A stretch of 42,540 bases of DNA, taken from the NCBI GenBank assembly GCA_947642445.1, contig CANRSF010000018.1:1-42540 (forward strand), read 5' to 3'. Within the stretch, counting starts at the first letter, position 1, and each line of letters starts with the position of its first letter. This DNA is from an uncultured Collinsella sp. (GTDB lineage Bacteria > Actinomycetota > Coriobacteriia > Coriobacteriales > Coriobacteriaceae). Made by a program: the position numbers and the translations under genes. Shown in pieces: positions 8,378-17,252 of this stretch. The notes under the pieces were generated by a model. That model did not search any database. It was not told the DNA's origin and saw nothing but the letters and a program-made list of their open reading frames with translations.

Positions 8378-9405
8378 CAGCCAAACCTCTTCTCATCAAT
8401 CGCATGCAACGCGCAAGGCAGCACCATCCAGGCAGCGTACACGACATAGCCCGGCCACGGCGCCGGCACCGAGAGCTGCGGATAAAACGAATACTGCGTC
8501 GTCGCGGTCCACGCCACTGCCGCCGTGGCCACGCCAAACAACGCAAGCCCAACCAGCGCGGCAATGTCGCTGCGCCCCAGTCGATACCGCGCATACGTCG
8601 TACGACGCGTCGCGGCACCCCACCCGCGCGAGCGCATCGCGTCCGCGCGCTCCAGCGAATCTTCCATGCCCCAGCCCATCAACACGCTCGACGCCCGCAG
8701 GCGCGAGCGTACGGGGTCGGCCGGCGCGCGGCCCGGCACATCAATCGCATCCTGCACCGCCAGCACCGTACGACCGCGGCGCAAAAACTGCGGGATAAGC
8801 CTCATGCACATCGAGATCATGAGCGCAATCACCGGTGCGGCATTACCCAGCAGCGCGAGCACCTTGTCGTATTCGAGCATCGACGCCGCGGCCCCAAACC
8901 ACAGCACGCTCGCCACAAACAGCCCGCCCATGCACAGGCCGTATACCATGCTCTCCAGATACACCGCGCGCATGCCAATACGGAACAGCTCCGTCGAGCC
9001 CGAGGCGCTAAACAGAGGATTGACCAGCGCGATAATCAAAATCACCGGCAGCTGCCAGCGAAGCGCGCCCAACGTGCGGGCAGCCCCGCGCGTCGCAAAT
9101 CCATACGCCAACCCGCCCGCGAGCGACAGCGCAATCAGCACCGGTTGCATCGAGAACATGGTGAGCCCCAACGTCAGCACCATGTAGAGTGACGGCACCG
9201 CCGGATGCGACATCGAGAATGCCGCGACGGGCTCGTTGCCCGATTCCTCTCGCATGATATCCACGGGCACCCCCGTCCCCTCGCTCAAACGACAACGCCG
9301 CAGCGCCTCCGCCATACACAACCAGCGCAAACGCCGCACCGCCGGCCCAAGCATCAGCTGCCGCAAACCAATCGTTACGCGCTCATCATATGCCTGCGGT
9401 ATCAT
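8377..9405 (-). CDS. ecfT: ECF transporter T component (EcfT)
   Basis: Transmembrane scaffold that couples the ATPases to the S subunit. There are several membrane spans (VPSLYMVLTLGLTMFSM, PVLIALSLAGGLAYGF, ALRWQLPVILIIALV, VIALMISMCMRLIPQF, and two near the C-terminus). The coupling-helix motif DAMRSRGWG is near the C-terminal third. The start is uncertain: ATG 9405 is used, GTG 9432 is possible, and a GTG near 9270 has the best upstream purine run (GAGGGGAC), giving a shorter protein that still holds every membrane span. The gene is divergent from glmU with a very short shared upstream region, and overlaps ecfA at TGATG. Confidence 0.85.
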   Translation of the reverse strand: MIPQAYDERVTIGLRQLMLGPAVRRLRWLCMAEALRRCRLSEGTGVPVDIMREESGNEPVAAFSMSHPAVPSLYMVLTLGLTMFSMQPVLIALSLAGGLAYGFATRGAARTLGALRWQLPVILIIALVNPLFSASGSTELFRIGMRAVYLESMVYGLCMGGLFVASVLWFGAAASMLEYDKVLALLGNAAPVIALMISMCMRLIPQFLRRGRTVLAVQDAIDVPGRAPADPVRSRLRASSVLMGWGMEDSLERADAMRSRGWGAATRRTTYARYRLGRSDIAALVGLALFGVATAAVAWTATTQYSFYPQLSVPAPWPGYVVYAAWMVLPCALHAIDEKRFG

Positions 9406-9461
9406 ATTGCGCCGTGTATCGTTTCCAAACACACGTCTCTAATAACGTAACAGGAGATCAC

Positions 9462-10874
9462 ATGGACGCAACCGCAATTATCCTCGCCGCCGGCGAGGGC
9501 ACCCGCATGAGGTCGAACCACTGCAAGGTTTCGCACAAGATCCTGGGCAAGCCCATGGTTCAGTGGATCGTCGACGCCACCATCAAGGCCGGCTGCAGCC
9601 GCGTCGTGGTCGTCATCGGCAGCCACGCCGACGAGATGCGCGCCCTCATCGATGGCGCCTACGCCAACAGCGCCACCAAGGTCGAGTGCGTCGAGCAGAC
9701 CGAGCGTCTGGGCACCGGTCACGCCGTGAAGGTCGCACTCGAGGCCTGTGGCATCACGCAAGGCCCCGTCGTGGTGCTCAACGGCGACCTGCCGCTCATC
9801 ACCGCCGACACCGTCGCCAAGTTCGCGCAAACCGTCGCCACCGGCGAGCTCGCCTGCACCGTCATGACCATGACCCCGCCCGATCCTTTCGGCTACGGCC
9901 GCATCAAGCTGGGCGCCGATGGTCAGATCGAGCGCATCATCGAGCAGAAGGACTGCACGCCCGAGCAGGCCGCCACGCTGCTGGAGTGCAACGCCGGCTG
10001 CTACGCCTTTGACGGCGCGCAGCTCGCCGCCCACATTAACGAGATCGGCAACGACAACGCGCAGTCCGAGTACTATCTGCCCGACATGCTCGAGATCCTC
10101 AAGGGCCACGGCCAGGCTGTCTCCATCTTCCACTGCGACGACTACCGCGACGGCCTGGGCGTCAACAGCCGCATCCAGCTCGCACAGCTCACCGCCATCG
10201 CGCGCGACCGCATCAACGAGCACTGGATGGCCGAGGGCGTTACCTTCATCGACCCCACGCAGGCCTGGATCGGCCCCGATGCCGTTATCGGCCGCGATAC
10301 CGTCGTGTGGCCGCAGACGCACCTGATCGGCCACGTCACCGTGGGCGAGGAGTGCCAGCTCGGCCCCAACAGCCGCCTCACCGACACCACCGTCGGCAGC
10401 GGCTGCGTCATCGACGAGACCATCGCCATCGAGGCCGTCATCGAGAACGGCGTCGACTGCGGCCCGCGCGCCTACCTGCGCCCGGGCACCCACATGCTCG
10501 ACGGATCCAAGGCCGGCACGCACGTGGAGATCAAGAAGTCCACGATCGGCGAGGGCTCAAAGGTGCCGCACCTGTCCTACATCGGCGACACCACCATGGG
10601 CTCCGGCGTCAACGTGGGCGCGGGCTCCATCACCTGCAACTACGATGGCGTGCACAAGCACAAGACCGTCATCGGCAAGGACGCCTTCATTGGCTCCGAC
10701 ACCATGATGGTCGCGCCCGCCCAGATCGGCGACGGCGCGCTCGTGGCCGCTGGCTCCGTCATCACCGAGCCGGTCCCGGCAGACGCGCTCGGTCTGGGCC
10801 GCGCCCGTCAGGTAAATATTGAGGGCTGGGCCGCCGATTACCGCCGCCGCCTGCACGAGGACGACGAGGTATAA
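9462..10874 (+). CDS. glmU: Bifunctional UDP-GlcNAc pyrophosphorylase / GlcN-1-P acetyltransferase
   Basis: Makes UDP-N-acetylglucosamine for peptidoglycan: C-terminal acetylation of GlcN-1-P and N-terminal uridylylation. The 470-aa protein has the nucleotidyltransferase signature ILAAGEGTRM (7-16), then KVSHKILGKPM, VLNGDLPL and GYGRI. From about 255 onward it has hexapeptide (left-handed beta-helix) repeats, with YLRPGTH, VEIKKS and ITCNYDGVHKHKT of the acetyltransferase site. AGGAGATCAC precedes the ATG at 9462. It is followed by a terminator and then prs, an order also found in Firmicutes. Confidence 0.97.
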   Translation: MDATAIILAAGEGTRMRSNHCKVSHKILGKPMVQWIVDATIKAGCSRVVVVIGSHADEMRALIDGAYANSATKVECVEQTERLGTGHAVKVALEACGITQGPVVVLNGDLPLITADTVAKFAQTVATGELACTVMTMTPPDPFGYGRIKLGADGQIERIIEQKDCTPEQAATLLECNAGCYAFDGAQLAAHINEIGNDNAQSEYYLPDMLEILKGHGQAVSIFHCDDYRDGLGVNSRIQLAQLTAIARDRINEHWMAEGVTFIDPTQAWIGPDAVIGRDTVVWPQTHLIGHVTVGEECQLGPNSRLTDTTVGSGCVIDETIAIEAVIENGVDCGPRAYLRPGTHMLDGSKAGTHVEIKKSTIGEGSKVPHLSYIGDTTMGSGVNVGAGSITCNYDGVHKHKTVIGKDAFIGSDTMMVAPAQIGDGALVAAGSVITEPVPADALGLGRARQVNIEGWAADYRRRLHEDDEV

Positions 10875-10889
10875 CGTTTTACCAAGCAC

Positions 10890-10924
10890 AAAAGGAGCTG
10901 CTCCATGGGGGCGGCTCCTTTTTC
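10890..10924 (+). terminator. Terminator after glmU
   Basis: Stem AAAGGAGC/GCTCCTTT with a loop of about 15 nt, followed by a T-run that overlaps the end of the stem. It lies 15 bp after the glmU stop. Confidence 0.75.
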
Positions 10925-11066
10925 TATCGTGACCTGCGCAACCGGATGAGTGGTCGGTTCGTGTCCGTTGGCGGTAAAGACGTTATCAGGACCCGATAAA
11001 CCCCGCCGCGCGGTTACAATGCAACAAGGCATCTATATGGCATTCGATGTATAAAGGAGAAGGGTA

Positions 11067-12053
11067 ATGCCGATTAATGATCCCGAGAAGTCGGAGAATA
11101 TGCGCAAGTCCATCCGCGTGTATTCCGGTTCCTCCAACCGTCCCCTCGCTCAGAAGATTGCTGAGTACCTTGGGGTCGAGCTTTCGGGCCTTACGCTAAA
11201 GCAGTTCGCCAATGGTGAGATTTACGCCCGCTACGACGAGACCGTCCGCGGCGCCGACGTCTTCCTGATTCAGTCCGTGGCCGGCGGCAACGTCAACGAC
11301 ATGCTCATGGAGCTGCTCATCGCCACCGACGCTGCCAAGCGCGCATCCGCCCGCTCCATCACCGCCGTTATCACCCACTACGGCTATGCCCGCCAGGACC
11401 GCAAGGCCGGCCCGCGCGAGCCCATCACCGCCCGCCTCGTCGCCAACCTGCTCGAGCGCGCCGGCGTCAACCGCATTATCACCCTCGACCTGCACCAGGG
11501 CCAGATCCAGGGCTTCTTCGATATCCCGGTTAACCACCTGTCCGCACTGCCGCTGTTTGGCCAGTACTACAACGACATGCACTTCGACACCGACAACCTG
11601 GTTGTCGTCTCCCCCGACGTGGGTCGCGCCAAGGCCGCCAAGAAGCTGTCCGACATGCTCGGCTGCGACCTGGCCATCGCCCACAAGGGCCGTCCGCGCC
11701 ACAACGCCGCCGAGGTCATGGGCATCATCGGTGACATCAAGGGCAAGACCTGCATCATCAACGACGACATGATCGACACCGCTGGCACCCTGTGCGCCAA
11801 CGTCAAGGAGCTCAAGGCTATGGGCGCCGGTGACATCTACGTCTGCGCCACCCACGGCATCTTCTCCGGTCCGGCCATCGAGCGCCTGAACGATGCCCCC
11901 ATCGTCGAGTGCGTCGTCACCGACGCCATCCCCGTCGAGGTCGGCGGCAAGATCAAGACTATCTCGGTCGCCGAGGAGTTCGCTCAGGCCATCTCCGCCG
12001 TTTACCACGAGGAGCCCGTCTCCACGCTCGTCGGCGGCGACTTCGCGCTGTAG
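11067..12053 (+). CDS. prs: Ribose-phosphate pyrophosphokinase (PRPP synthetase)
   Basis: Makes PRPP from ribose-5-phosphate and ATP for purines, pyrimidines, NAD and His/Trp. The 328-aa protein has the family features KQFANGEIYAR, THYGYARQDRK, LDLHQGQIQGFF, VVSPDVGRAKAAKKL, AIAHKGRP and the PRPP loop INDDMIDTAGTL. Its first 11 residues precede the usual family start (MRKSIRVYSG). The longer start is favoured by AAAGGAG upstream of 11067. PRPP from this enzyme feeds PurF, encoded at 26264-27934. Confidence 0.96.
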   Translation: MPINDPEKSENMRKSIRVYSGSSNRPLAQKIAEYLGVELSGLTLKQFANGEIYARYDETVRGADVFLIQSVAGGNVNDMLMELLIATDAAKRASARSITAVITHYGYARQDRKAGPREPITARLVANLLERAGVNRIITLDLHQGQIQGFFDIPVNHLSALPLFGQYYNDMHFDTDNLVVVSPDVGRAKAAKKLSDMLGCDLAIAHKGRPRHNAAEVMGIIGDIKGKTCIINDDMIDTAGTLCANVKELKAMGAGDIYVCATHGIFSGPAIERLNDAPIVECVVTDAIPVEVGGKIKTISVAEEFAQAISAVYHEEPVSTLVGGDFAL

Positions 12054-12086
12054 TCCAACGCGTATCGCATCATCTTTGATGTTTTT

Positions 12087-12118
12087 AAAGGGTCGGAAGC
12101 TCGCTTCCGACCCTTTTT
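12087..12118 (+). terminator. Terminator after prs
   Basis: Perfect 14-bp stem AAAGGGTCGGAAGC/GCTTCCGACCCTTT with a 2-nt apex (the real loop is probably larger) and a T5 run. Confidence 0.92.
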
Positions 12119-12139
12119 CTATCCCTCGCCAACCTTCCC

Positions 12140-12343
12140 TGGACAATTAGTTCAAATTTGTATTTTCTTGGGCGCCCACATGGACCACTTGATGCGCCAA
12201 AGGTTCACCTGCCGGCATAATCTCGGCCAATCTCTCCTCTTATGGACGTCTTCACTATGCCATTCACTCTATTTTGCCCACCGAACCCTTCGACAATGGC
12301 GGAACGCTTCAATCGCCTTATACAAATCTGAACTAACTGTCCA
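12140..12343. mobile_element. 204-bp MITE-like element, copy A
   Basis: It starts TGGACAATTAGTTCAAATTT and ends with the near-exact inverse (TACAAATCTGAACTAACTGT, then CCA). The two ends match at 22 of 24 positions. Length is exactly 204 bp, as in copy B at 13669. No open frame fills it. No target-site duplication is evident. With copy B it brackets the nuclease-like gene. Confidence 0.7.
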
Positions 12344-12507
12344 ACACCTATCTCGATCCATGCCTCCAAGGTCAAACAAGCGCCCTGAGCCCCGCTTTTT
12401 CAAGGCCCCTCGCACGATCTGCTACCGTCTGCGGCGCACGACGCCCCTTTGAGCGAAAAGAACGCCACGGCTGCATCATTTCGCCGACGGCTTAGTACTT
12501 TATAGCT
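12344..12507. other. Leader of the nuclease-like gene, nothing recognised
   Basis: No hairpin, repeat or clear promoter pair was recognised. A TATAGC run lies only a few bases upstream of the ATG at 12508, and no Shine-Dalgarno sequence is seen. Confidence 0.4.
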
Positions 12508-13635
12508 ATGACCACTGTGATCTCACATTTCTCCGCCCTCCGCGCAATTCGCCGCGCTCGACGGGCGTACTCTGCGCTTCCGTGGGGCATCATCGATGAC
12601 AGGCAACAGGCACAAGCCCTTGCAAGTTGTGTTCCCAACAAGGACGCCATAGACTTTGTAGCTCTTGCGATGCTTGACGCCTGGAGCGAAGACGACTCCG
12701 AGCGCCTAGATCTCCTTGTTGCCGGCGGCAACAACAGACGGCCCGACGGACGTCTTCTCCAGCACAGCGTCACCGCCCCGCTTCCCGCGGAAGCAATCAT
12801 GCACATCGAAGCTGACATCTACGCAACGTCTCCCGCCATGACAGCCATGTTGTGCTCTAGGAATGAGCCTGTAGCCAAAGTCCTGATGCTTCTCATGGAG
12901 CTGCTGGGGTCCTACTCCCTTCCGCCCGAGATAACCAACCCCATCGCCCACGACGACACGTGGCCCAAGGCCGGTAGCTCCGAAGCGATGGACGATCTTG
13001 ATTGTCATGGCGGCCAGCCGGCACCCGGAAAGCAAGACGAAACCCGCTACGAACAGGCGCACTACAAATGCGAGCCTGCCACAACCATAAATGAGCTCGA
13101 GGCAGTCGCACAGTTTGCCAAAAGTAGCTCCTACGCCTCGTTTCGCACGGCCGTCAGACTCGCCCGAGCAGGATCCGCATCCCCAGCGGAGTCCTTAATG
13201 TTCGCCGTCCTGGGCGCGCCCATGCGCTTTGGCGGATTCGGATGCTGCAGCCTGCCCATGGGAGGCCTGCTACTCAACCATCGAATCGACTTCGACACTC
13301 TTGCGGTCAACATGTCCTCAGGCATCCCCTATGCCATCTGCGACCTATATTGCCCGGCAGCCGGAGTCGACAACGAATACAACGGAATTGGGCATGAGCT
13401 TCAAAATGCTCGCATCCACGATGGCAATCGAAATAATGGACTCAAGGCAATGGGCATCCACGTCCTGGTTATCAATCGCGACCAAATGAAAGACCTTGTT
13501 GCGCTCGAAGCCTTCGCACAAATGATGCATCGACTCGCTGGGGTTCGGTTCCGCTATCGCATCAAGGGTTATCGCAAACGTCAAGCCGCATGGCTCAACG
13601 CCCTTCGGGCCGGAATCGGCCTCGCGCCGGTCTAG
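12508..13635 (+). CDS. AbiEi-like / PD-(D/E)XK (DUF559/Vsr-like) nuclease-domain protein
   Basis: A 375-aa protein of unproven function. The N-terminus (VISHFSALRAIRR, 4-16) and IYATSPAMTAML (104-115) resemble AbiEi-type antitoxin-domain proteins. The C-terminal 110 residues resemble the Vsr/DUF559 endonuclease core: CDLYCP with D279, EYNG with E290 (N292 where Asp is usual), GH at 295-296, HDGNR 304-308, then a GIHVLVI strand. Similar composite proteins are common in actinobacteria, often in accessory DNA. It lies between two 204-bp inverted-end elements and splits the otherwise conserved prs-pth neighbourhood, so acquisition by transfer is likely. No partner toxin or methylase gene is adjacent. 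Whether it cuts DNA is unknown. Confidence 0.6.
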   Translation: MTTVISHFSALRAIRRARRAYSALPWGIIDDRQQAQALASCVPNKDAIDFVALAMLDAWSEDDSERLDLLVAGGNNRRPDGRLLQHSVTAPLPAEAIMHIEADIYATSPAMTAMLCSRNEPVAKVLMLLMELLGSYSLPPEITNPIAHDDTWPKAGSSEAMDDLDCHGGQPAPGKQDETRYEQAHYKCEPATTINELEAVAQFAKSSSYASFRTAVRLARAGSASPAESLMFAVLGAPMRFGGFGCCSLPMGGLLLNHRIDFDTLAVNMSSGIPYAICDLYCPAAGVDNEYNGIGHELQNARIHDGNRNNGLKAMGIHVLVINRDQMKDLVALEAFAQMMHRLAGVRFRYRIKGYRKRQAAWLNALRAGIGLAPV

Positions 13636-13668
13636 AAAGCGTATCTCGACAACATCGCCGAGCAAGGC

Positions 13669-13872
13669 TGGACAGTTAGTTCAGATTTGTATAAACAGAC
13701 GGCTTATTTCAAGGCGCTTTGCTGCCATCTCGGGGCCAATCACCTCATTTAAAGGCTCGAATGGCTTCGAAATAGCGCAAAACGTGCGCCCCAAAGCACC
13801 GAAACGGCTCCATGTCTCCGATTTTGGCAGCCGAGAGCCTCTTGCTTTATACAAATCTGAACTAACTGTCCA
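13669..13872. mobile_element. 204-bp MITE-like element, copy B
   Basis: Its ends are perfect 27-bp inverted repeats: it starts TGGACAGTTAGTTCAGATTT (then GTATAAA) and ends with the exact reverse complement. It has the same length as copy A and its ends are nearly identical to those of A. The interior shares only a short stretch with A (GGCCAATC and its surroundings), so the ends are conserved much better than the middle. It carries no gene. Confidence 0.75.
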
Positions 13873-13986
13873 CCCCGGTTTCCTGCAACCGCTCAAACGC
13901 CCTCAACTCACCTCAATTGCCCTCCATTTGACAGCGGCAACAGGGTCGCTCACCATAGCAGGCGACAAATCAACGAAAGGATGAAC

Positions 13987-14616
13987 ATGGCAGCTGCACA
14001 GCCGCTTAAGATTCGCATGGTTGCCGGGCTTGGCAACCCGGGCGAGGAATATGCCGAGACCCGCCACAACGCCGGCTTTAAGGCAATCGACGAGCTGGCC
14101 CGTCAGGCCGGTGTCACGTATTGGAAAAATCAGGCCGGTGCCGAGGTCGCGCTCATCAATATCAACGATGCCGAGGAAGAGGGCGGCAAACGCCAGATTG
14201 TGCTGGTCAAGCCGCAGTCATTCATGAACACCTCGGGCGGCCCCATCTCCAAGCTCTGCCGCGAGTACAAGATCAAGGCCGAGGAGCTGCTCGTAATCCA
14301 CGACGAGCTCGATATTCCCGCCGGCGACGTGCGTGTTAAGGTGGGCGGCGGCCATGCTGGCCACAACGGCCTGCGTTCCATCATCGACAAGATGGGCAGC
14401 CGCGACTTCAGCCGCATCCGCACCGGCATCGGCAACCCTCCCGGCAAGATGGCCGTCGCAGACTATGTGCTTAAGCAGCTGCGCGCCCGCGAGGCCGAGG
14501 GCTTCCAGGACACCTGCACCCGCGCCGCAGATGCCGCCGGTTTGGCCATCGTCCACGGCGTAATCTACGCCCGCGATCACGTAAACGGTGCCGCTTCCGC
14601 CAACGGCAAGCACTAA
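13987..14616 (+). CDS. pth: Peptidyl-tRNA hydrolase
   Basis: Releases tRNA from peptidyl-tRNA that drops off ribosomes. The 209-aa protein has GLGNPGEEYAETRHNAGF with catalytic His 27, VKPQSFMNTSGGP, IHDELDIPAGDVRVKVGGGHAGHNGLRSI and RIRTGIG. The start at 13987 has AAGGA five bases upstream; the ATG at 13981 is too close to it. A TTGACA lies at 13928-13933, but a good -10 at standard spacing is not clear. The TAA stop is the first part of a hairpin repeat (14614-14654) that recurs at the end of purF. Confidence 0.96.
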   Translation: MAAAQPLKIRMVAGLGNPGEEYAETRHNAGFKAIDELARQAGVTYWKNQAGAEVALININDAEEEGGKRQIVLVKPQSFMNTSGGPISKLCREYKIKAEELLVIHDELDIPAGDVRVKVGGGHAGHNGLRSIIDKMGSRDFSRIRTGIGNPPGKMAVADYVLKQLRAREAEGFQDTCTRAADAAGLAIVHGVIYARDHVNGAASANGKH

Positions 14617-14654
14617 AACCTACCATTTAGGGATGTTAATTTTGGCAGGTTTTA
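14614..14654. repeat. AAAACCTACCA hairpin repeat overlapping pth stop
   Basis: Arms TAAAACCTACCA (14614-14625) and TGGCAGGTTTTA (14643-14654) pair with one mismatch. The same arms occur at 26225-26265. The pth stop codon lies in the left arm. Confidence 0.7.
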
Positions 14655-14720
14655 TATGCGAAAACGCCGCCGCGGCCGCATCGCAATAAGTCCTGCGCCG
14701 CCATACATATGCAGCGCCCC

Positions 14721-14770
14721 AAAGGGGGCCGGCCCCACCGATGCGCGAGGCCGGCCCCCTTTGCCGTTTT
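14721..14770 (+). terminator. Strong GC hairpin after pth
   Basis: Perfect 14-bp stem AAAGGGGGCCGGCC/GGCCGGCCCCCTTT (14721-14734 and 14749-14762) with a 14-nt loop. A GCCGTTTT tail follows. Confidence 0.8.
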
Positions 14771-14775
14771 GCCTG

Positions 14776-14812
14776 ATAAAACCGACCAAAATAAACCTGT
14801 CCCTTTTTGGTA
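14776..14812. repeat. GGGACAG-family palindrome
   Basis: CCGACCAAAA and TTTTGGTAGGTCGG arms surround ATAAACCTGTCCC. The left half and centre repeat almost exactly at 26225-26250. It belongs to the family of small palindromes with a GGGACAG core seen across this window. Confidence 0.6.
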
Positions 14813-14873
14813 GGTCGGGATAAACCCTTTTCCCAACCGCCGAAGACACACGTAAACAGCATGTCCATGAGGG

Positions 14874-14879
14874 TATAAT
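14874..14879 (+). promoter_or_regulatory. Candidate -10 box for nfnAB
   Basis: An exact TATAAT lies about 105 bp before nfnA in an otherwise gene-free stretch. No convincing -35 hexamer is seen at 16-18 bp spacing. Confidence 0.35.
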
Positions 14880-14984
14880 TTGCACCGTATGTCTGCACAA
14901 CGCCTGTGCGCGTACGGTTTTACTCGGGCTACCGTCCATTTCCGTGGAGGCACGGTTCGGCGGCCCTAACAAGAGAGGGGTTCT

Positions 14985-15824
14985 ATGTATAAGATCCTGG
15001 AGAAGACGCAGTTCTCGGAGAAGGTGTTCAAGTTCCGCATCGAGGCGCCCGCAATCGCCAAACATGCGCACGCTGGACAGTTCCTCATGGTTCGCGCCAA
15101 CGAGACGGGCGAGCGCGTCCCGTTTACCCTAGCTGGTTGGAACGGTGACGAGGGCTGGGTCGAGTTCATCTTCATGGTGATCGGCAAGACCACCGAGATG
15201 CTTTCCACCTACGAGGCCGGCGAGTCGCTGCGCGACGTCGTGGGCCCGCTGGGCGTTCCCACCGAGATGGCCGAGGGCCCCTGCGCCGTCATTGGCGGCG
15301 GCGTCGGCCTGGCAATTGCCTTCCCGGTCGCCAAGCACCTGGTCGAGACCGGCCACGAGGTGCACGCCATCATGGGCGCTCGCACCAAGGACCTCCTGCT
15401 CATGGAGGACCAGTTCCGCGAGCTCCTCGACGAGGACCACATCCACATCACCACTGACGACGGCTCCTACGGCGAGCAGGGCGTTGTCACCGCTCCGCTG
15501 GAGCGCCTGCTGCAGGACAAGGCCGTGAGCCAGGTCTTCTGCGTCGGCCCCGTTCCGATGATGAAGTTCTCGACCCTCACCGCCCAGAAGTACGACACCC
15601 CCATCACCGCGTCGCTCAACCCCATCATGGTTGACGGCACCGGCATGTGCGGCTGCTGCCGCGTCGAGGTGGGCGGCGTGACCAAGTTCGCTTGCGTCGA
15701 CGGCCCCGACTTCGATGCCACCCTGGTCGACTGGGATGACCTTCGTGCCCGCCAGGCCGCTTACCGTTCCGAAGAGGGCGAGTCCCTCAAGGCCTATGAG
15801 GAAAAGAGCTGCGCATGCCACTAG
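14985..15824 (+). CDS. nfnA: NADH-dependent ferredoxin:NADP+ oxidoreductase, small subunit
   Basis: Flavin and [2Fe-2S] subunit of the electron-bifurcating NfnAB transhydrogenase (also annotated as sulfide dehydrogenase beta or ferredoxin-NADP reductase alpha). The 279-aa protein has an FAD-binding barrel (VPFTLAGW), a pyridine-nucleotide domain (VIGGGVGLAIAFPVAKHL, VFCVGPVPMM) and the iron-sulfur loop MCGCCRVEVGGVTKFACVDG near 222-241. GAGAGGGG precedes the ATG. Its last 10 bp overlap nfnB, which indicates a coupled operon. It balances NADH, NADPH and ferredoxin in anaerobic metabolism. Confidence 0.92.
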   Translation: MYKILEKTQFSEKVFKFRIEAPAIAKHAHAGQFLMVRANETGERVPFTLAGWNGDEGWVEFIFMVIGKTTEMLSTYEAGESLRDVVGPLGVPTEMAEGPCAVIGGGVGLAIAFPVAKHLVETGHEVHAIMGARTKDLLLMEDQFRELLDEDHIHITTDDGSYGEQGVVTAPLERLLQDKAVSQVFCVGPVPMMKFSTLTAQKYDTPITASLNPIMVDGTGMCGCCRVEVGGVTKFACVDGPDFDATLVDWDDLRARQAAYRSEEGESLKAYEEKSCACH

Positions 15825-17224
15825 TTAACGGTCGTTTCGTTGCCGATATGAAGTCGCCCCGCACCCCCGATAACGAGGAGCCGGCTGCCGAGCGCGCCTG
15901 CGACTTCCGCCCCGTCGACAAGGGCTTCACCGAGGAGATGGCGCTGGCCGAGGCCGAGCGCTGCCTCAACTGCAAGAAGCCGTTCTGTGTTGAGGGTTGC
16001 CCCGTCAACATCAACATCCCCCGCTTTATCGAGCAGATCCGCGCGAAGGACTTCGGCGGCGCCCTCGATACCATCCGCGAGGACTCCATGCTTCCCGCCA
16101 TCTGCGGCCGCGTCTGCCCGCAGGAGAACCAGTGCGAGGGCAAGTGCATCCGTGGCAAGAAGTCCGAGCCCGTGGCCATCGGCCAGCTCGAGCGCTTCCT
16201 GGGTGACCGCCCCGAGCTCGCCTCCACGCCCAAGATGGCCCCCAAGAACGGCAAGAAGGTCGCCGTCGTCGGTTCCGGCCCGTCCGGCATCACCTGCGCC
16301 GGCGAGCTCGCCCGCAACGGCTTTGACGTCACCGTCTTCGAGGCTTTCTTCACCGGCGGCGGCGTGCTGGTCTACGGCATCCCCGAGTTCCGTCTGCCCA
16401 AGGCAGTCGTCAAGCGCGAGATTGACGGCCTGGAGGACATGGGCGTCAAGTTTGAGTACAACTCCGTCGTGGGCAACATGGCCACGGCCGAGGAGCTGTT
16501 CGAGCAGGGCTTCGACGCCATCTACGTGGCGACCGGCGCTGGCCTGCCCAAGTTCCTCAACGTCCCCGGCGAGAACCTGCCCAACGTCTTCTTCGCTAAC
16601 GAGTACCTCACCCGCGTGAACCTGATGAAGGCCAACAAGTTCCCCGAGTACGACACCCCCACCAAGCACGGCAAGAACGTCGTCGTCTTTGGTGGCGGCA
16701 ACGTGGCTATGGACGCCGTCCGTACCGCCAAGCGTCTGGGCGCCGAGCACGCCATCATCGCCTATCGTCGTACCGAGGACGAGATGCCCTGCCGTCGCGC
16801 CGAGCTGCACCATGCTAAGGCCGAGGGCGTCGAGGTTCTGCCGCTCGTCTCCCCGCTCGAGTTTGTCGCTGGCGAGGACGGCTCCGTGTGCGCCGTCAAG
16901 GTCCAGAAGATGGAACTCGGCGAGCCCGACGAGTCCGGCCGTCGTCGCCCGGTGCCCATCGAGGGCGCCATCGAGGAGATCCCCTGCGACGTCGCGATCT
17001 CGGCTATCGGCACCAACGCCAACCCCTTCGCAAAGAAGATCGGCGGCAAGATGGAGCTCAACAAGTGGGGCTACATCGTTGCCGACGAGGAGACCGGCCA
17101 GACCACCGATCCCCGCATCTGGGCCGGCGGCGACATCGTCACCGGTGCCGCTACGGTCATTCTGGCGATGGGCGCCGGCAAGAAAGCCGCTGCTTCCATC
17201 ACCAAGAGCCTGCTGGGCGAGTAA
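15815..17224 (+). CDS. nfnB: NfnB / GltD-like FAD-dependent oxidoreductase, large subunit
   Basis: Large subunit of NfnAB, related to glutamate synthase small subunit. The 469-aa protein has two N-terminal cysteine clusters for [4Fe-4S] centres, CLNCKKPFCVEGCP (50-63) and CGRVCPQENQCEGKC. It also has an FAD-binding VVGSGPSGITCAGELA, an NADP-type VVVFGGGNVAMDAVRTA, and a C-terminal WAGGDIVTGAATVILAMGAGKKAA. It begins 10 bp before the nfnA stop. Free-standing GltD-like proteins share this fold; the adjacent nfnA favours the Nfn complex. It ends at a clear terminator. Confidence 0.92.
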   Translation: MPLVNGRFVADMKSPRTPDNEEPAAERACDFRPVDKGFTEEMALAEAERCLNCKKPFCVEGCPVNINIPRFIEQIRAKDFGGALDTIREDSMLPAICGRVCPQENQCEGKCIRGKKSEPVAIGQLERFLGDRPELASTPKMAPKNGKKVAVVGSGPSGITCAGELARNGFDVTVFEAFFTGGGVLVYGIPEFRLPKAVVKREIDGLEDMGVKFEYNSVVGNMATAEELFEQGFDAIYVATGAGLPKFLNVPGENLPNVFFANEYLTRVNLMKANKFPEYDTPTKHGKNVVVFGGGNVAMDAVRTAKRLGAEHAIIAYRRTEDEMPCRRAELHHAKAEGVEVLPLVSPLEFVAGEDGSVCAVKVQKMELGEPDESGRRRPVPIEGAIEEIPCDVAISAIGTNANPFAKKIGGKMELNKWGYIVADEETGQTTDPRIWAGGDIVTGAATVILAMGAGKKAAASITKSLLGE

Positions 17225-17252
17225 TCACCCACAGCGCTAGCCATCAAACGGC

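Noticed and set aside
9402..10523. 373-codon frame opposite glmU
   Set aside because: Shadow of glmU; its valine/alanine/glycine-rich translation matches no family.
12140..13872. Complete insertion sequence with transposase
   Set aside because: The enclosed gene resembles an AbiEi/DUF559-type protein, with no DDE, HUH or serine-recombinase motifs.
14652..15071. 139-codon frame on the - strand across the pth-nfnA gap
   Set aside because: It runs through a strong terminator hairpin and into nfnA antisense, with no ribosome site or family match.
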